The position numbers were made by a program, and so were the translations under genes. A DNA stretch of 64,000 nt, from positions 5,084,001 through 5,148,000 of the forward strand of contig OX465598.1 of the NCBI GenBank assembly GCA_950022295.1, written 5' to 3'. Below, piece by piece: positions 55,970 through 64,000 of the stretch. The stretch is from Bromus sterilis (Eukaryota; Streptophyta; Magnoliopsida; Poales; Poaceae). Position 1 is the stretch's first letter; every line of letters starts with the position of its first letter. The notes below the pieces were generated by a model that was not told where the DNA came from, ran no database searches, and saw only the letters and a list, made by a program, of their open reading frames with translations.

Positions 55970-57922
55970 ATGGGTAAGAAAGGAGACCCCAAGGTTCCGA
56001 TCTTACCATCCCGTACAAGAGAAGGTATTGTTCTGAACACTAGTGCTACACTTGATTCACCTTCTGTTATGAGTAAGTTTACTTCACCACCACTACATGA
56101 TGCTTCTATTGAGTCTGTTACTATATCCGATACTTTTGATGATGCTTCCACTACTCTTGATGATGCTACTTTTCTAGGTCACTATACTGAAACTCAGACT
56201 GCTAAGGCTGCAGCAAAATCGAAGACCAAAACCCCTGCTACCTATATTCCTACTTGCAAAACCTTTGGTTACCCGAGCTTAGATGAACTCAGGGAGAGAG
56301 TCCTTAATGATAATTATGTTACTCTTGATGATTATTTTTGCAGGGAACTCAGAGAGTGTGTCGACTCTGACCCTGGTGCTGTTAAAGAGTTGCTCAAAAG
56401 GCACGCCATGAAAAACAAAGTTATTCCTGATCCTCAATTTGCCACATCTCCTATATGCATCACTGATCCTGATTATGATTTCTCTATTGATCTTTCACTT
56501 ATATCTCCAGTCGAGGCTGACCCCTTTTATGGCAGAGAAAATGATGATGCTATAGCACACTTGACCAAACTCGCCGAGTTAAGCAACCTGTTCACTACTG
56601 ATGAGAAGATACGAAACTTCTATGTGGCCAAGCTTTTTCCTTTTTCTTTGAAGGAAGACGCTAAATCATGGTACGATGCATTACCCTATGGTTCCGTTAA
56701 AATTCCTCAGGACTTAGTCAAATTTTTTGTTGATAAGTATTTCCCAGCTCATCTGCAACATGCTGCTTTGCAAAGAATCTATAACTTTAAACAATTGCAG
56801 GATGAGCAACTCCCTAAAGCTTGGGGGAGGTTTTGTGATTTACTTAAGGTTATGCCGGGACATGGAGTCCCCAAGAATGAACTGCTTGATATATTTTATG
56901 CTGGTTTAACCGATGAATCCAGAACCTATCTGGATAGTTGTGCTAGTTGTGTTTTCAGGGAAAGAACACCGGATGATGCAGAAGAATTAATGTGCAAAAT
57001 TGCCAAGAACTATGAAGACTGGTCCGTTCCTGAACCACTTCTACCACCTAAAAAGAGGGGCATGCTTGTTCTGAACCCCGAAGATATGCAAGAAGCAAAG
57101 AAGTCTATAAAGGAGAAAGGTATTAAAGCCGAAGACGTGAAGAATTTACCGCCTATTGAGAAGTTGTGTGAGCCTACTACTCACCCTCCCTTGGTAGAGG
57201 TACACTCTCTGTTAGACTTTACTGAAAGTGACATCCCTAAAGGTAAGCCTCCCGACCAATGTTTAGATGAGCTTGATAATTTTATTGTTAAGCAAGACCA
57301 ATTTAATAGGAGATTACAAAGTCAGTTGCATGATAATTCTCTTGCTATCAAAATTTTATGTGATGTTCTAGAAAGAACAGTTAATGATGTGAAATGTCTT
57401 GTTAAGCAGTTTCATATGGTTCAAACTCAGCTTGAACAAATTGCTAATGTGCAAAAAGATTTGCTTGCTAATAATGCCAAACAGGACATACAAGCTTATG
57501 GAATCAAAACTAGGGGTGGAACACACACCCAGAACCCACTCTATCCTGAGGGGCATCCAAAGAGGATCGAGCAAGATTATCAAGTACAAGAAGAAGACAA
57601 GACTGTTAGCTCTCCGAAGAAAAAGAAAAAGAAGAAACACAAGGAGGCTGACAATCCCGATGATCCTATTAAAAGTGAAAAGCCAGCTGTTGATCCTAAC
57701 AGCATATGTACCTCCGATGCTGAAACAGAAGACGGTGCTAAGCCTGAAGAAAAAGACGCGAAGAAGGATGATTCTCCCCAGGTAAGAGAAGAAGAAGCAC
57801 CCGATAAACGCAAGAGGTACTCTAAAGAAGACTTCATCGCAAGAAGACATGGGAAGGAAAGAGAACCATGGATACAAAAACCCATGCCCTTTCCAGGTAA
57901 GTCCCTCAAATCCAAAGAATAA
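55970..57922 (+). CDS. Gypsy gag polyprotein
   Basis: 650 residues from MGKKGDPKVP; an in-frame ATG 33 bp upstream (55937) is also possible. The retrotransposon gag core is clear: AIAHLTKLAELSNLF, VAKLFPFSLKEDAKSWYDAL, VDKYFPAHLQHAALQRIYNF, QLPKAWGRFCDLLKVMPGHG (residues ~190-310). A predicted coiled-coil stretch and a Lys-rich tail (SPKKKKKKKHKE) follow. No CCHC knuckle is visible. Gag would build the virus-like particle. It ends with TAA directly before protease, in the same frame: KSKE, stop, EHYNKFCEWMKPFF. Elements of this type usually run on, so GAA to TAA is the likely change. Confidence 0.88.
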   Translation: MGKKGDPKVPILPSRTREGIVLNTSATLDSPSVMSKFTSPPLHDASIESVTISDTFDDASTTLDDATFLGHYTETQTAKAAAKSKTKTPATYIPTCKTFGYPSLDELRERVLNDNYVTLDDYFCRELRECVDSDPGAVKELLKRHAMKNKVIPDPQFATSPICITDPDYDFSIDLSLISPVEADPFYGRENDDAIAHLTKLAELSNLFTTDEKIRNFYVAKLFPFSLKEDAKSWYDALPYGSVKIPQDLVKFFVDKYFPAHLQHAALQRIYNFKQLQDEQLPKAWGRFCDLLKVMPGHGVPKNELLDIFYAGLTDESRTYLDSCASCVFRERTPDDAEELMCKIAKNYEDWSVPEPLLPPKKRGMLVLNPEDMQEAKKSIKEKGIKAEDVKNLPPIEKLCEPTTHPPLVEVHSLLDFTESDIPKGKPPDQCLDELDNFIVKQDQFNRRLQSQLHDNSLAIKILCDVLERTVNDVKCLVKQFHMVQTQLEQIANVQKDLLANNAKQDIQAYGIKTRGGTHTQNPLYPEGHPKRIEQDYQVQEEDKTVSSPKKKKKKKHKEADNPDDPIKSEKPAVDPNSICTSDAETEDGAKPEEKDAKKDDSPQVREEEAPDKRKRYSKEDFIARRHGKEREPWIQKPMPFPGKSLKSKE

Positions 57923-57949
57923 GAGCATTATAATAAATTTTGTGAATGG

Positions 57950-58648
57950 ATGAAACCTTTTTTTCTTCAAATTCCTTTGACTGATGCTATTAAGTTGCCT
58001 CCTTATTCGAAATATATGAAAGATATTGTTACTAATAAGAGAAAAGTTCCTAATGAGGCAATATCTACTATGCTTGCTAACTACTCTTTCAGTGGCAAGA
58101 TTCCCAAGAAGCTCGGCGATCCAGGTATACCCACCATTCCTTGCTCCATAAAGAATAATTACGTCAGAACTGCTTTAGGTGATCTTGGGGCAGGAGTGAG
58201 TGTTATGCCTTTCTCTCTTTACAAAAGGCTTTGTTTAGAGAAACTAATTCCTACAGATATCTCCCTTCAGATGGCTGACAAGTCAACAGCCGTCCCAATA
58301 GGTATTTGTGAGGATGTACCCGTTGAAGTTGCTAACTGTTTGATCCTTACAGATTTTGTTGTGCTTGACATGCCCGAGGATGGGAGCATGTCCATTATTC
58401 TTGGTAGACCTTTTCTTAAGACGACAGGTGCTATCATTGATTGCAATAAAGGAAAGTTCACCTTCAACGTTGATGAAAAAGAACACACGGTGTATTTTCC
58501 AAAGAAGATCGACAAGAGGCATTGCCTTAACTCTATAGAGAATATCGAGACCGTGAATATTGGAGAATGGGACTGTCCACTACATGTGCACCACAAATAC
58601 AAAACCATTATGGTGGGGACAATGTCCATTAAAGTGAAGGGGCAATGA
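57950..58648 (+). CDS. Retropepsin-like aspartic protease
   Basis: Same frame as gag, 27 bp after its stop. PPYSKYMKDIVTNKRK is followed by the active-site region ALGDLGAGVSVMPFSLYKRL (normally D-L/T/S-G, here DLG) and the second-half motif MSIILGRPFLKTTGAIID. It ends MSIKVKGQ, TGA. In autonomous relatives, reverse transcriptase, RNase H and integrase would follow; here they are absent, and the frame closes before a ~790-bp non-coding stretch. The protease would process Gag, if translated through the stop at 57920 or from its own ATG. Confidence 0.8.
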   Translation: MKPFFLQIPLTDAIKLPPYSKYMKDIVTNKRKVPNEAISTMLANYSFSGKIPKKLGDPGIPTIPCSIKNNYVRTALGDLGAGVSVMPFSLYKRLCLEKLIPTDISLQMADKSTAVPIGICEDVPVEVANCLILTDFVVLDMPEDGSMSIILGRPFLKTTGAIIDCNKGKFTFNVDEKEHTVYFPKKIDKRHCLNSIENIETVNIGEWDCPLHVHHKYKTIMVGTMSIKVKGQ

Positions 58649-59437
58649 TCACTTCATAAGAGGGGAGGCTTTTTGTTCTATATATCGCTGGTTTGTTTGT
58701 AAGACTTGATCAAGCTTGCTAGTAAGCTTGTTTTATATAGGTAAAAAGTTAAGCTTGTTATGTTTTCATTTGCTTTAGCTTTCATTCTCTTTGCTGTACC
58801 AAGTTTTTTATGTTTTTGAAGCTTCACAATACTAATCACTTCTTTATGTTTTCAGAAAGTTTTGCAGCTTTTTGAACTCTGAGAAATTTTCAACAGTGAA
58901 GTTTTCAGAAAAATTCCAGAAAAATTAAAATAAAAATTTCCATGCCGGGAGTGACCCAGAGGCACCTGGGGTTGACCAGGGGGGCCACCAGTGGCCCAGG
59001 CGGCCAGCCGGCGCAGCCTGCCCCCTAGCCGCGCCCACAGGGCGTCTGGGGCCCATAGGGCAGCCAGCCAGGTATGTCTTCTTCCTCCTCCTTCCTCTCT
59101 CTCCAAAAACACGATTTCTGCTCCAGTTCTTGCGTTCTTGCTGTTCTTGGAGGCGATTTTCGATCTCTCTCTACAACCCACCATTCGAGCTGAAATTTTG
59201 AGCAAATACTCCCTGGTATGTAACTCCTTCACCCCTCCAATTAGATTTTTCATTGGTGGCTTCATTTGTGAGTATTTAGTAGCTTTTGGTGCTGTTTATG
59301 TGAGCTTGCATGCATGTGTAGAATTTTATTTTCCAAGTTTTGATGCAAGTTTATGCCTTAGGGAAGTGAGTTGAGTAGTTTGCCTTAACTCATTTTGTTT
59401 AAATCCTTGTTTTTGTAATTTGTCAAAAATTTCAGAA
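58649..59437 (+). promoter_or_regulatory. Leader region of the third ORF, with a possible intron
   Basis: Contains a GC-rich block (58945-59070) resembling that in the 5' LTR, a CTCTCTCTCC tract, and a good donor (CCTG|GTATGTAAC at 59216) and acceptor (ATTTCAG at 59435). Splicing would bring ATG 59438 close to the leader. Internal promoter or splice use is inference. Confidence 0.45.
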
Positions 59438-60652
59438 ATGAGTTTGCTAGGAAGAGCAAAGGGGTGGCTTGGAAAGAAAAGGCCCAAGCGCTCCGATCGA
59501 GTTACGAGAGCTTCAGCTTCGCCCTCGACTGCTAGGGTGAGCTACAACGAAGATCATGTGCCCATAGAGTTGTTGGAAGACACAAATCAAGCACGTGTAA
59601 TGACTTTCCCGTGGGATGAATTCCTTGAAGCTGCAGGAATTAGGGAGGAGTTTTATAATCTTTGTGCTAATGCAGGTTTGACGCGGCTCGCAACATGCCG
59701 TGTTACACAGTATCAAAAACTCACCTCCTGTTTCATTAACAGTTTTAGATATAACCTTGATGCTGGTTCTGTTGAGTTTAAAATTTACAATGATCTTTTG
59801 ACCATGCCTTTGGAAAGGTTTTGTGAAATAATAGGTGTGCCGAACGTGGGACAGACTGCGAAGATGAGCTCTCAGCCCTCCGAGCTGAGAACCGTCTTCA
59901 ACTCACTCTGTAGCATGGATACAAGGGATATTCATCGGTCAAAGATCTCCAGAATCTTATTTCCACACCTCAGGTATTTTGCGTATTATATTGCCAGAGG
60001 GGTGTTAGCTCGTGACAACACGAGCAACGTATCTGCACCGGATATTGCTATCCTGGCAACCGCCCTTTCAGGGAGGTTTGATTATAATGTGGGTGCCTTA
60101 ATTGCTCGATGCCTTGCTATGAACGGTAACAAGGGAGACTTATTTGGTGGCGTTTACGTCACACTTATCCTAGAGTCTATTAATGGCACCCCACACCCCG
60201 ATGATAAGCCTTTTACTTATTTAAGTTTTGACCTTGCTGCTATGAAAAGGCATAAGTTTGTTACCATGACTTCCGAGTTTGGTAACCTTGATTATACCTT
60301 ACGTTTCGGGGCTACCACGGAACGCAAGATCCGTCTACCTGCACCTCTTTTGTTTGACTTTTCTCGCAGGAACGGATGGTCCTTTGATGTTATCCAGTTC
60401 GATGAGTTCGTGGTCCAGCATCAGTTTCATAACCCCATGGAGGGGGTTGTGCCCGACGAGGAGGAGCATGGTGAATTCCCACCTTTCCAGGGAGAGACCG
60501 TCACCCAGTTTGGTGAAGGGTCTTCCTCTGCTTGGAGCGCGGATCCTTCTTCGTGGGAGGATCCGAGGACTTCGGTGTACGCGCCGGAAGCCTCATACGA
60601 CCCTTGGACTCACCCGTACTACCCTGGAGCAGGAGGCTCCTGGGGACATTAG
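59438..60652 (+). CDS. Athila ORF-1-like / third ORF protein
   Basis: 404 residues from MSLLGRAKGW (upstream in-frame ATG 59420 also possible, but the acceptor-like AG at 59435 favours 59438). Conserved-looking parts: FPWDEFLEAAGIREEFYNLC, AGLTRLATCRVTQYQKLT, FINSFRYN, MPLERFCEIIGVPNVGQT and IARGVLARDN, a layout I associate with the Arabidopsis 'ATHILA ORF-1' family (PF03078). The C-terminus is acidic and Gly/Pro/Tyr-rich. No clear transmembrane helix, so an envelope role is not supported. Function unknown. Confidence 0.7.
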   Translation: MSLLGRAKGWLGKKRPKRSDRVTRASASPSTARVSYNEDHVPIELLEDTNQARVMTFPWDEFLEAAGIREEFYNLCANAGLTRLATCRVTQYQKLTSCFINSFRYNLDAGSVEFKIYNDLLTMPLERFCEIIGVPNVGQTAKMSSQPSELRTVFNSLCSMDTRDIHRSKISRILFPHLRYFAYYIARGVLARDNTSNVSAPDIAILATALSGRFDYNVGALIARCLAMNGNKGDLFGGVYVTLILESINGTPHPDDKPFTYLSFDLAAMKRHKFVTMTSEFGNLDYTLRFGATTERKIRLPAPLLFDFSRRNGWSFDVIQFDEFVVQHQFHNPMEGVVPDEEEHGEFPPFQGETVTQFGEGSSSAWSADPSSWEDPRTSVYAPEASYDPWTHPYYPGAGGSWGH

Positions 60653-60673
60653 CTACTACCAACTTAGGCTGAA

Positions 60674-60690
60674 AGCCTAAGGTTGGGGGA
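60674..60690 (+). promoter_or_regulatory. Purine-rich tract after the third ORF
   Basis: AGCCTAAGGTTGGGGGAG, seen at this place in related Triticeae Gypsy elements. It is followed by ~1.2 kb of T-rich sequence, not directly by an LTR, so it may not be the functional polypurine tract. Confidence 0.5.
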
Positions 60691-61872
60691 GTACATGCCC
60701 TTCTCACTTTTCCATTGTATTATCCATTTTATTCGCTTTGATCTTTTCGAAGCTTTTGCCCATTTTTCTTTCTTTCTTTCTTTGCAAAAACAACAAAAAG
60801 ATTTTCTCTTTTCTTTTGTTTTCTTTTAACCTTTGAAAAAACCCAAAAAGATTTCCTTTCTCTCTTTAGTTTGCTTTGTTTTCAGAATTCAGCTTGAGTC
60901 CGTGATGGCATTTGATTATATTTCCTACGTTCGATCGTGCAAGTGACCAGGCAGTAATGACGAAGATCGACGGAAGGGAAGCAACAAGGAAAACCGGTTT
61001 TACCTCTTCTTGTTTCTGCTTTTGTACATATGCCTGTACTTATGATCTAGAGACCAGCTTGTAGCGACATAGTGCTATGTTTACAATGCTTTCCTAGTGT
61101 TCATGCTTTCCTTGTGGCTAGTCTCAAATAGCTAGAGTGCATAATGTGTTGTTGAAATGATTTACATGCATTGCATTGTTCATGTTTGGCATACTGGAGT
61201 GGTATTTCCCTTCGGAGAATTTTTGGATTGACTTGGCACATGTTCACACATGCTTATGACTAAAAAGTCTACTTTTGCCTTGATGATCTTTTTGTTTCAG
61301 AATAGTTATATCACTTTCATGCCCGATTCAATGTTGCTTTGTCGCTCTGCATGATTATGACAGTTATTGCCCTCTAGTTGGTCGCTTCCCAGTCTTTTGC
61401 TAGCCTTCGCTCGCACTAAGCGGAATTCTGCTTGTGCTTCCAAACTCCTTTTCAAACCCAGTTGTTCCATTTGAGTCCACCATACCTACCTATATGTGGT
61501 ATTTACCGGCCACTCCTAACTTAGACTTTCTTGTGCCATCTCGAAATTTATTCAAAAGTTTCCCTTTTTGTAACCGTACAAGCTCATGGTGCGGTGAGGG
61601 GAAATCAATATCTTTCATGCCAAAAATATTTTGACGGAAGTTTTAACTAGTCAAAGCAGAAAAAGAAAAAGAAAAATATAAGAGTTACACCTCCCCCATA
61701 CTTGATGATGGAGTGAGATGGACCAAATGCTGCTTATGATAGGTGGTACGATACCCTCCTTCCATCCTTGAGGAAAAATAAAAGGTTCCATAGACCATCG
61801 AAGATTAATGGATAAGGGAATATGTGTAAGCAAAAAGCATTATATATGGTTGGCATGGGAGATATTGAGAGA
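60691..61872 (+). other. 3' untranslated region of the Gypsy element
   Basis: Non-coding, T-rich at first. Near 61660 a run of AGAAAAAGAAAAAGAAAAAT could be the real polypurine tract. Confidence 0.5.
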
Positions 61873-64000
61873 CACTACTAGGGAATACCCTTATGGTTGC
61901 GCCCTTTTTTTGAGTTTAGTGGCGCATTAGGGATGCGCCACTAACTACAAGCCACTAATAAGGGCTTAGAGGTGGCGCATTCTGGATGCGCCACCCCTAA
62001 GGCCCTTAGGCGTGGTGCATCTCAGAATGCGCCACCTCTAAGCTCTTAGGGGTGGCGCATTCTGGTATGCGCCACGCCTAAGGGACTTAGGGGTGGCGCA
62101 TTCACAGTGCGCCACTAAATCCTGACAATATGCTCCACTAAATAATTACAGAAAACAAAAAAAAGAATTACAGAAAAAAATAAAAGCATTACATATATTT
62201 TTATTATATTACAGAAATGCAAAATACAATATAACAATGAGGCCAACAATTATTGATACAAAAGAATTGCATTATAATTTTTATTACAAAGGTTTAGAGG
62301 CCAACAAGATTCACAAGATTACATCCATCACAAAATTACAATGAGTCCAACAATTATTGAAAACCGAAAGCTACTTTCGTCATCATATCTTGTTTGCTCT
62401 TCAACCTGCACAAAACAAAGCTTTAGAGGTCACATCCATATGAATCATACCAAAGGAGAACAAAGCAATCTAGCATCTATTCTTCTCAACAACTTAAAGC
62501 AAGTCGATCAATGGTGAGAAGCATGCACATATGCATAAAAATGCATATGCAGTGACCTTTATACACAAAGAGCACCAAGAGTATTTGACACTATACCATC
62601 TACTACACAAAGAGTACATCCAAATTACATCCAAATTACACAAAGAGTACATTCAATTGTTCTGACTCGGCTCGGGGAATGGGCGGCATCCTTCTTTCGT
62701 CATGAAAGGCCTTGTGTCACGCAGGGCCTTTAGGCGGACTTCTATCTCCCCATTGGATGGTGCAATGTTGGAGTGGAAGATCGCCCCCTTCATTTGTACT
62801 TCATGACGGATGATAGTCGCCATCTGCGCTTGGATGTGAAAGAACTCCTCCTTAAGATTTGCATCGGCGATTTCCGCCTTCCTTTCGGCCCACGCTCTGA
62901 GATGACTTGGCAGCGTAAGGTTGCGTTGTTCCTGTACAATCGCCCTCATGTGATGAAGGGCGTAGTACGCATCCCTCACACTTCCAGCCGTCTGCTTGAC
63001 GCACGGGAACTGTGTTACGTGGTTGAACACGTTCACGCCAGGCTGATTTTTCCTGAACTTGTGCTTCATGATCTTGCCTCCGGCTTTTATGTAGCCGACG
63101 AGAGCATCATCCAAAACTCTCATGATATACTTTTAATCTTTCTTCTTCACACTCCCCGAGTCTGAATACACGGCATGCGAGTGTTGCGGTGAAAAGCAGA
63201 TGAGCACGCAGTCTTGATCCTCACTGCATAATTAAAACAATCCAAAAGGAATGTTGGAAGAGGACAATGGAAAGCTAAGAAAGCATATATGCTACGGAGG
63301 CGAGCGAATGACTTACTTGGGAGAGTAGGTCATAAGAAATGAATCCTTGTCGGCGTTCCGTAGCATGAAGTCTGTGATGTACCCCGCCGCGAGAGCCGCG
63401 TCCCCGTCGTCCATCAAGATGCTTTCACGCATGTAGAAGGGGTCCAATATCGCGACGCTCGGGGTCTTATCTCTCCTGATACTCATAGAAAGGCTGAACG
63501 AGAACAGACGGATAAGGCTATGGTCCAGCCGCTTGAGATGGTACAAATTGAAGATCTCCAAAAATCGCAGGATTATCATATCCGCGGGGATAGTGTTGAT
63601 GAAGCCCATGTTGAGTGGCACCTTGGCCATGAAAACCGGGTACGAGGGATTCTCTTCTCGAAGAAGAATCTTCTCTAATGCCATAATACTATGATGCACA
63701 CTCTGCATATCCGAAGTTGCAAGGTCCAGCATGTCCTTAGGTAGAATCTCCCTACCAGCCACATGGATTTCAAACGAGAGATCCTTGGGTCTTGGTGGCC
63801 CGTCCTGAGCCCGGATCGGCATCGAAGGTTGGCTACTAGAAGTGATGCTCTTCTTTCTTTTCCTTCCCTTCTTCTTTTCTAATTTTGAGCAGTCACCGGC
63901 CTTTATCTGCTCAGTGGCCGCCTTATGGAGTGTGGACGGGCTGAGAATAGATCTTGTGGCATCTGCTTGAGGCTCGGTGAAGGCGCAAGCTGCTGGAGAC
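61873..64000. mobile_element. CACTA transposon F, left part
   Basis: The left end CACTACTAGGGAATACCC (candidate TSD AGA at 61870-61872) is followed to 62115 by GGTGGCGCATTCTGGATGCG-type palindromic subterminal repeats. An Ulp1-like gene runs on the minus strand to the window edge. Different family from A/B, C and D. Confidence 0.88.
62653..64000 (-). pseudogene. Ulp1-like protein of CACTA F, catalytic residues not conserved; partial at right edge
   Basis: Exon 64000-63317 is open from the window edge (so 5' partial), with a Lys-rich stretch, IPADMIILRFLEIFNLYHLK and PSVAILDPFYMRES. The donor GTAAGT at 63316 joins to an acceptor before 63223, restoring NEDQDCVLICFSPQHSHAVY, SDSG. A TAA then follows KKKD (where relatives have KDY). 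The frame continues VLDDALVGYIKAGGKI, FPCVKQTAGSVRDAYYALHH and ends PFPEPSQNN. In active Ulp1 (C48) enzymes the motif is His...Asp...Gln...Cys. The His position reads D here, and the Cys after the Gln-Gly motif is replaced (GSVRDAYYA). It looks non-catalytic as well as interrupted. Confidence 0.7.

Larger units (their letters stand above)
54499..61872 (+). mobile_element. Athila-like Gypsy retrotransposon lacking RT and integrase, left part
   Basis: Begins TGATACGTCTCAAACG, the typical start of several Triticeae Gypsy LTRs; candidate duplication CTGAA. In order: 5' LTR, tRNA-Asp primer site, gag, aspartic protease, a third ORF of Athila ORF-1 type, a GGTTGGGGGAG tract and ~1.2 kb of 3' untranslated sequence. 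No reverse transcriptase or integrase lies between. It is cut at 61873 by CACTA F, so the 3' LTR is not in the window. Confidence 0.85.

Noticed and set aside
57368..57970. Minus-strand ORF of 200 codons with hydrophobic stretches
   Set aside because: Antisense of gag; hydrophobicity comes from reversing Lys/Glu-rich codons.
59438..60652. Envelope protein
   Set aside because: No signal peptide or transmembrane helix visible; the Athila ORF-1 type fits better.

Overview
The window looks like intergenic DNA from a large grass genome, most likely Triticeae (wheat, Aegilops or barley). Evidence: CACTA termini of the CACTAGTAGAAA type with GGTACCGG-rich subterminal repeats, a ~338-bp tandem repeat that I recognise as the Afa/pAs1/pTa535 satellite family, Stowaway, hAT and Mutator-like non-autonomous elements, a LINE, and long Gypsy LTRs. 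There are no operons. Only one gene looks like a possible host gene, an ALP1/HARBI1-like protein at 4681-5930. Nearly everything else can be assigned to transposons.

Layout, left to right: a decayed gag-like gene with an intron (1396-2801); a Stowaway MITE (2953-3217); a GC-rich foldback or Mutator-like element (3610-4489); the ALP1-like gene; a 10.3-kb CACTA (element A, 6634-16936, TSD ATA) with a decayed TNP1/Ulp1-like gene, satellite repeats and an intact AP2/ERF-like ORF; a 2.4-kb deleted CACTA (17682-20095, TSD CTT); a LINE on the minus strand (about 20265-26035); a 3.2-kb non-autonomous LTR retrotransposon with 431-bp LTRs (26413-29627); a 9.7-kb CACTA (element D, 30041-39698, TSD GAT) with truncated TNP2 and TNP1, a long hairpin and an unrelated ~338-bp tandem repeat; a 936-bp hAT with a perfect 8-bp TSD (39996-40931); a 499-bp Mutator-like element (41132-41630); and a Gypsy 3' fragment (about 42400-43590).

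The right third is a stack of nested insertions of which only left halves are visible: CACTA B (from 43601) is entered by CACTA C (49103), which is entered by an LTR sequence (52946), which is entered by an Athila-like Gypsy (54499), which is entered by CACTA F (61873, running off the window).

The most interesting system is the CACTA family represented by A and B. Both carry an intact 192-codon ORF with an AP2/ERF-like domain next to arrays of Afa-type satellite. The two copies lie in opposite orientation about 27 kb apart, differ at roughly one residue in eight yet share length and frame, and have different satellite layouts. Second is the ~100-bp-stem hairpin just upstream of the truncated TNP2 gene in element D. 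All family names come from motif recognition, not database searches.
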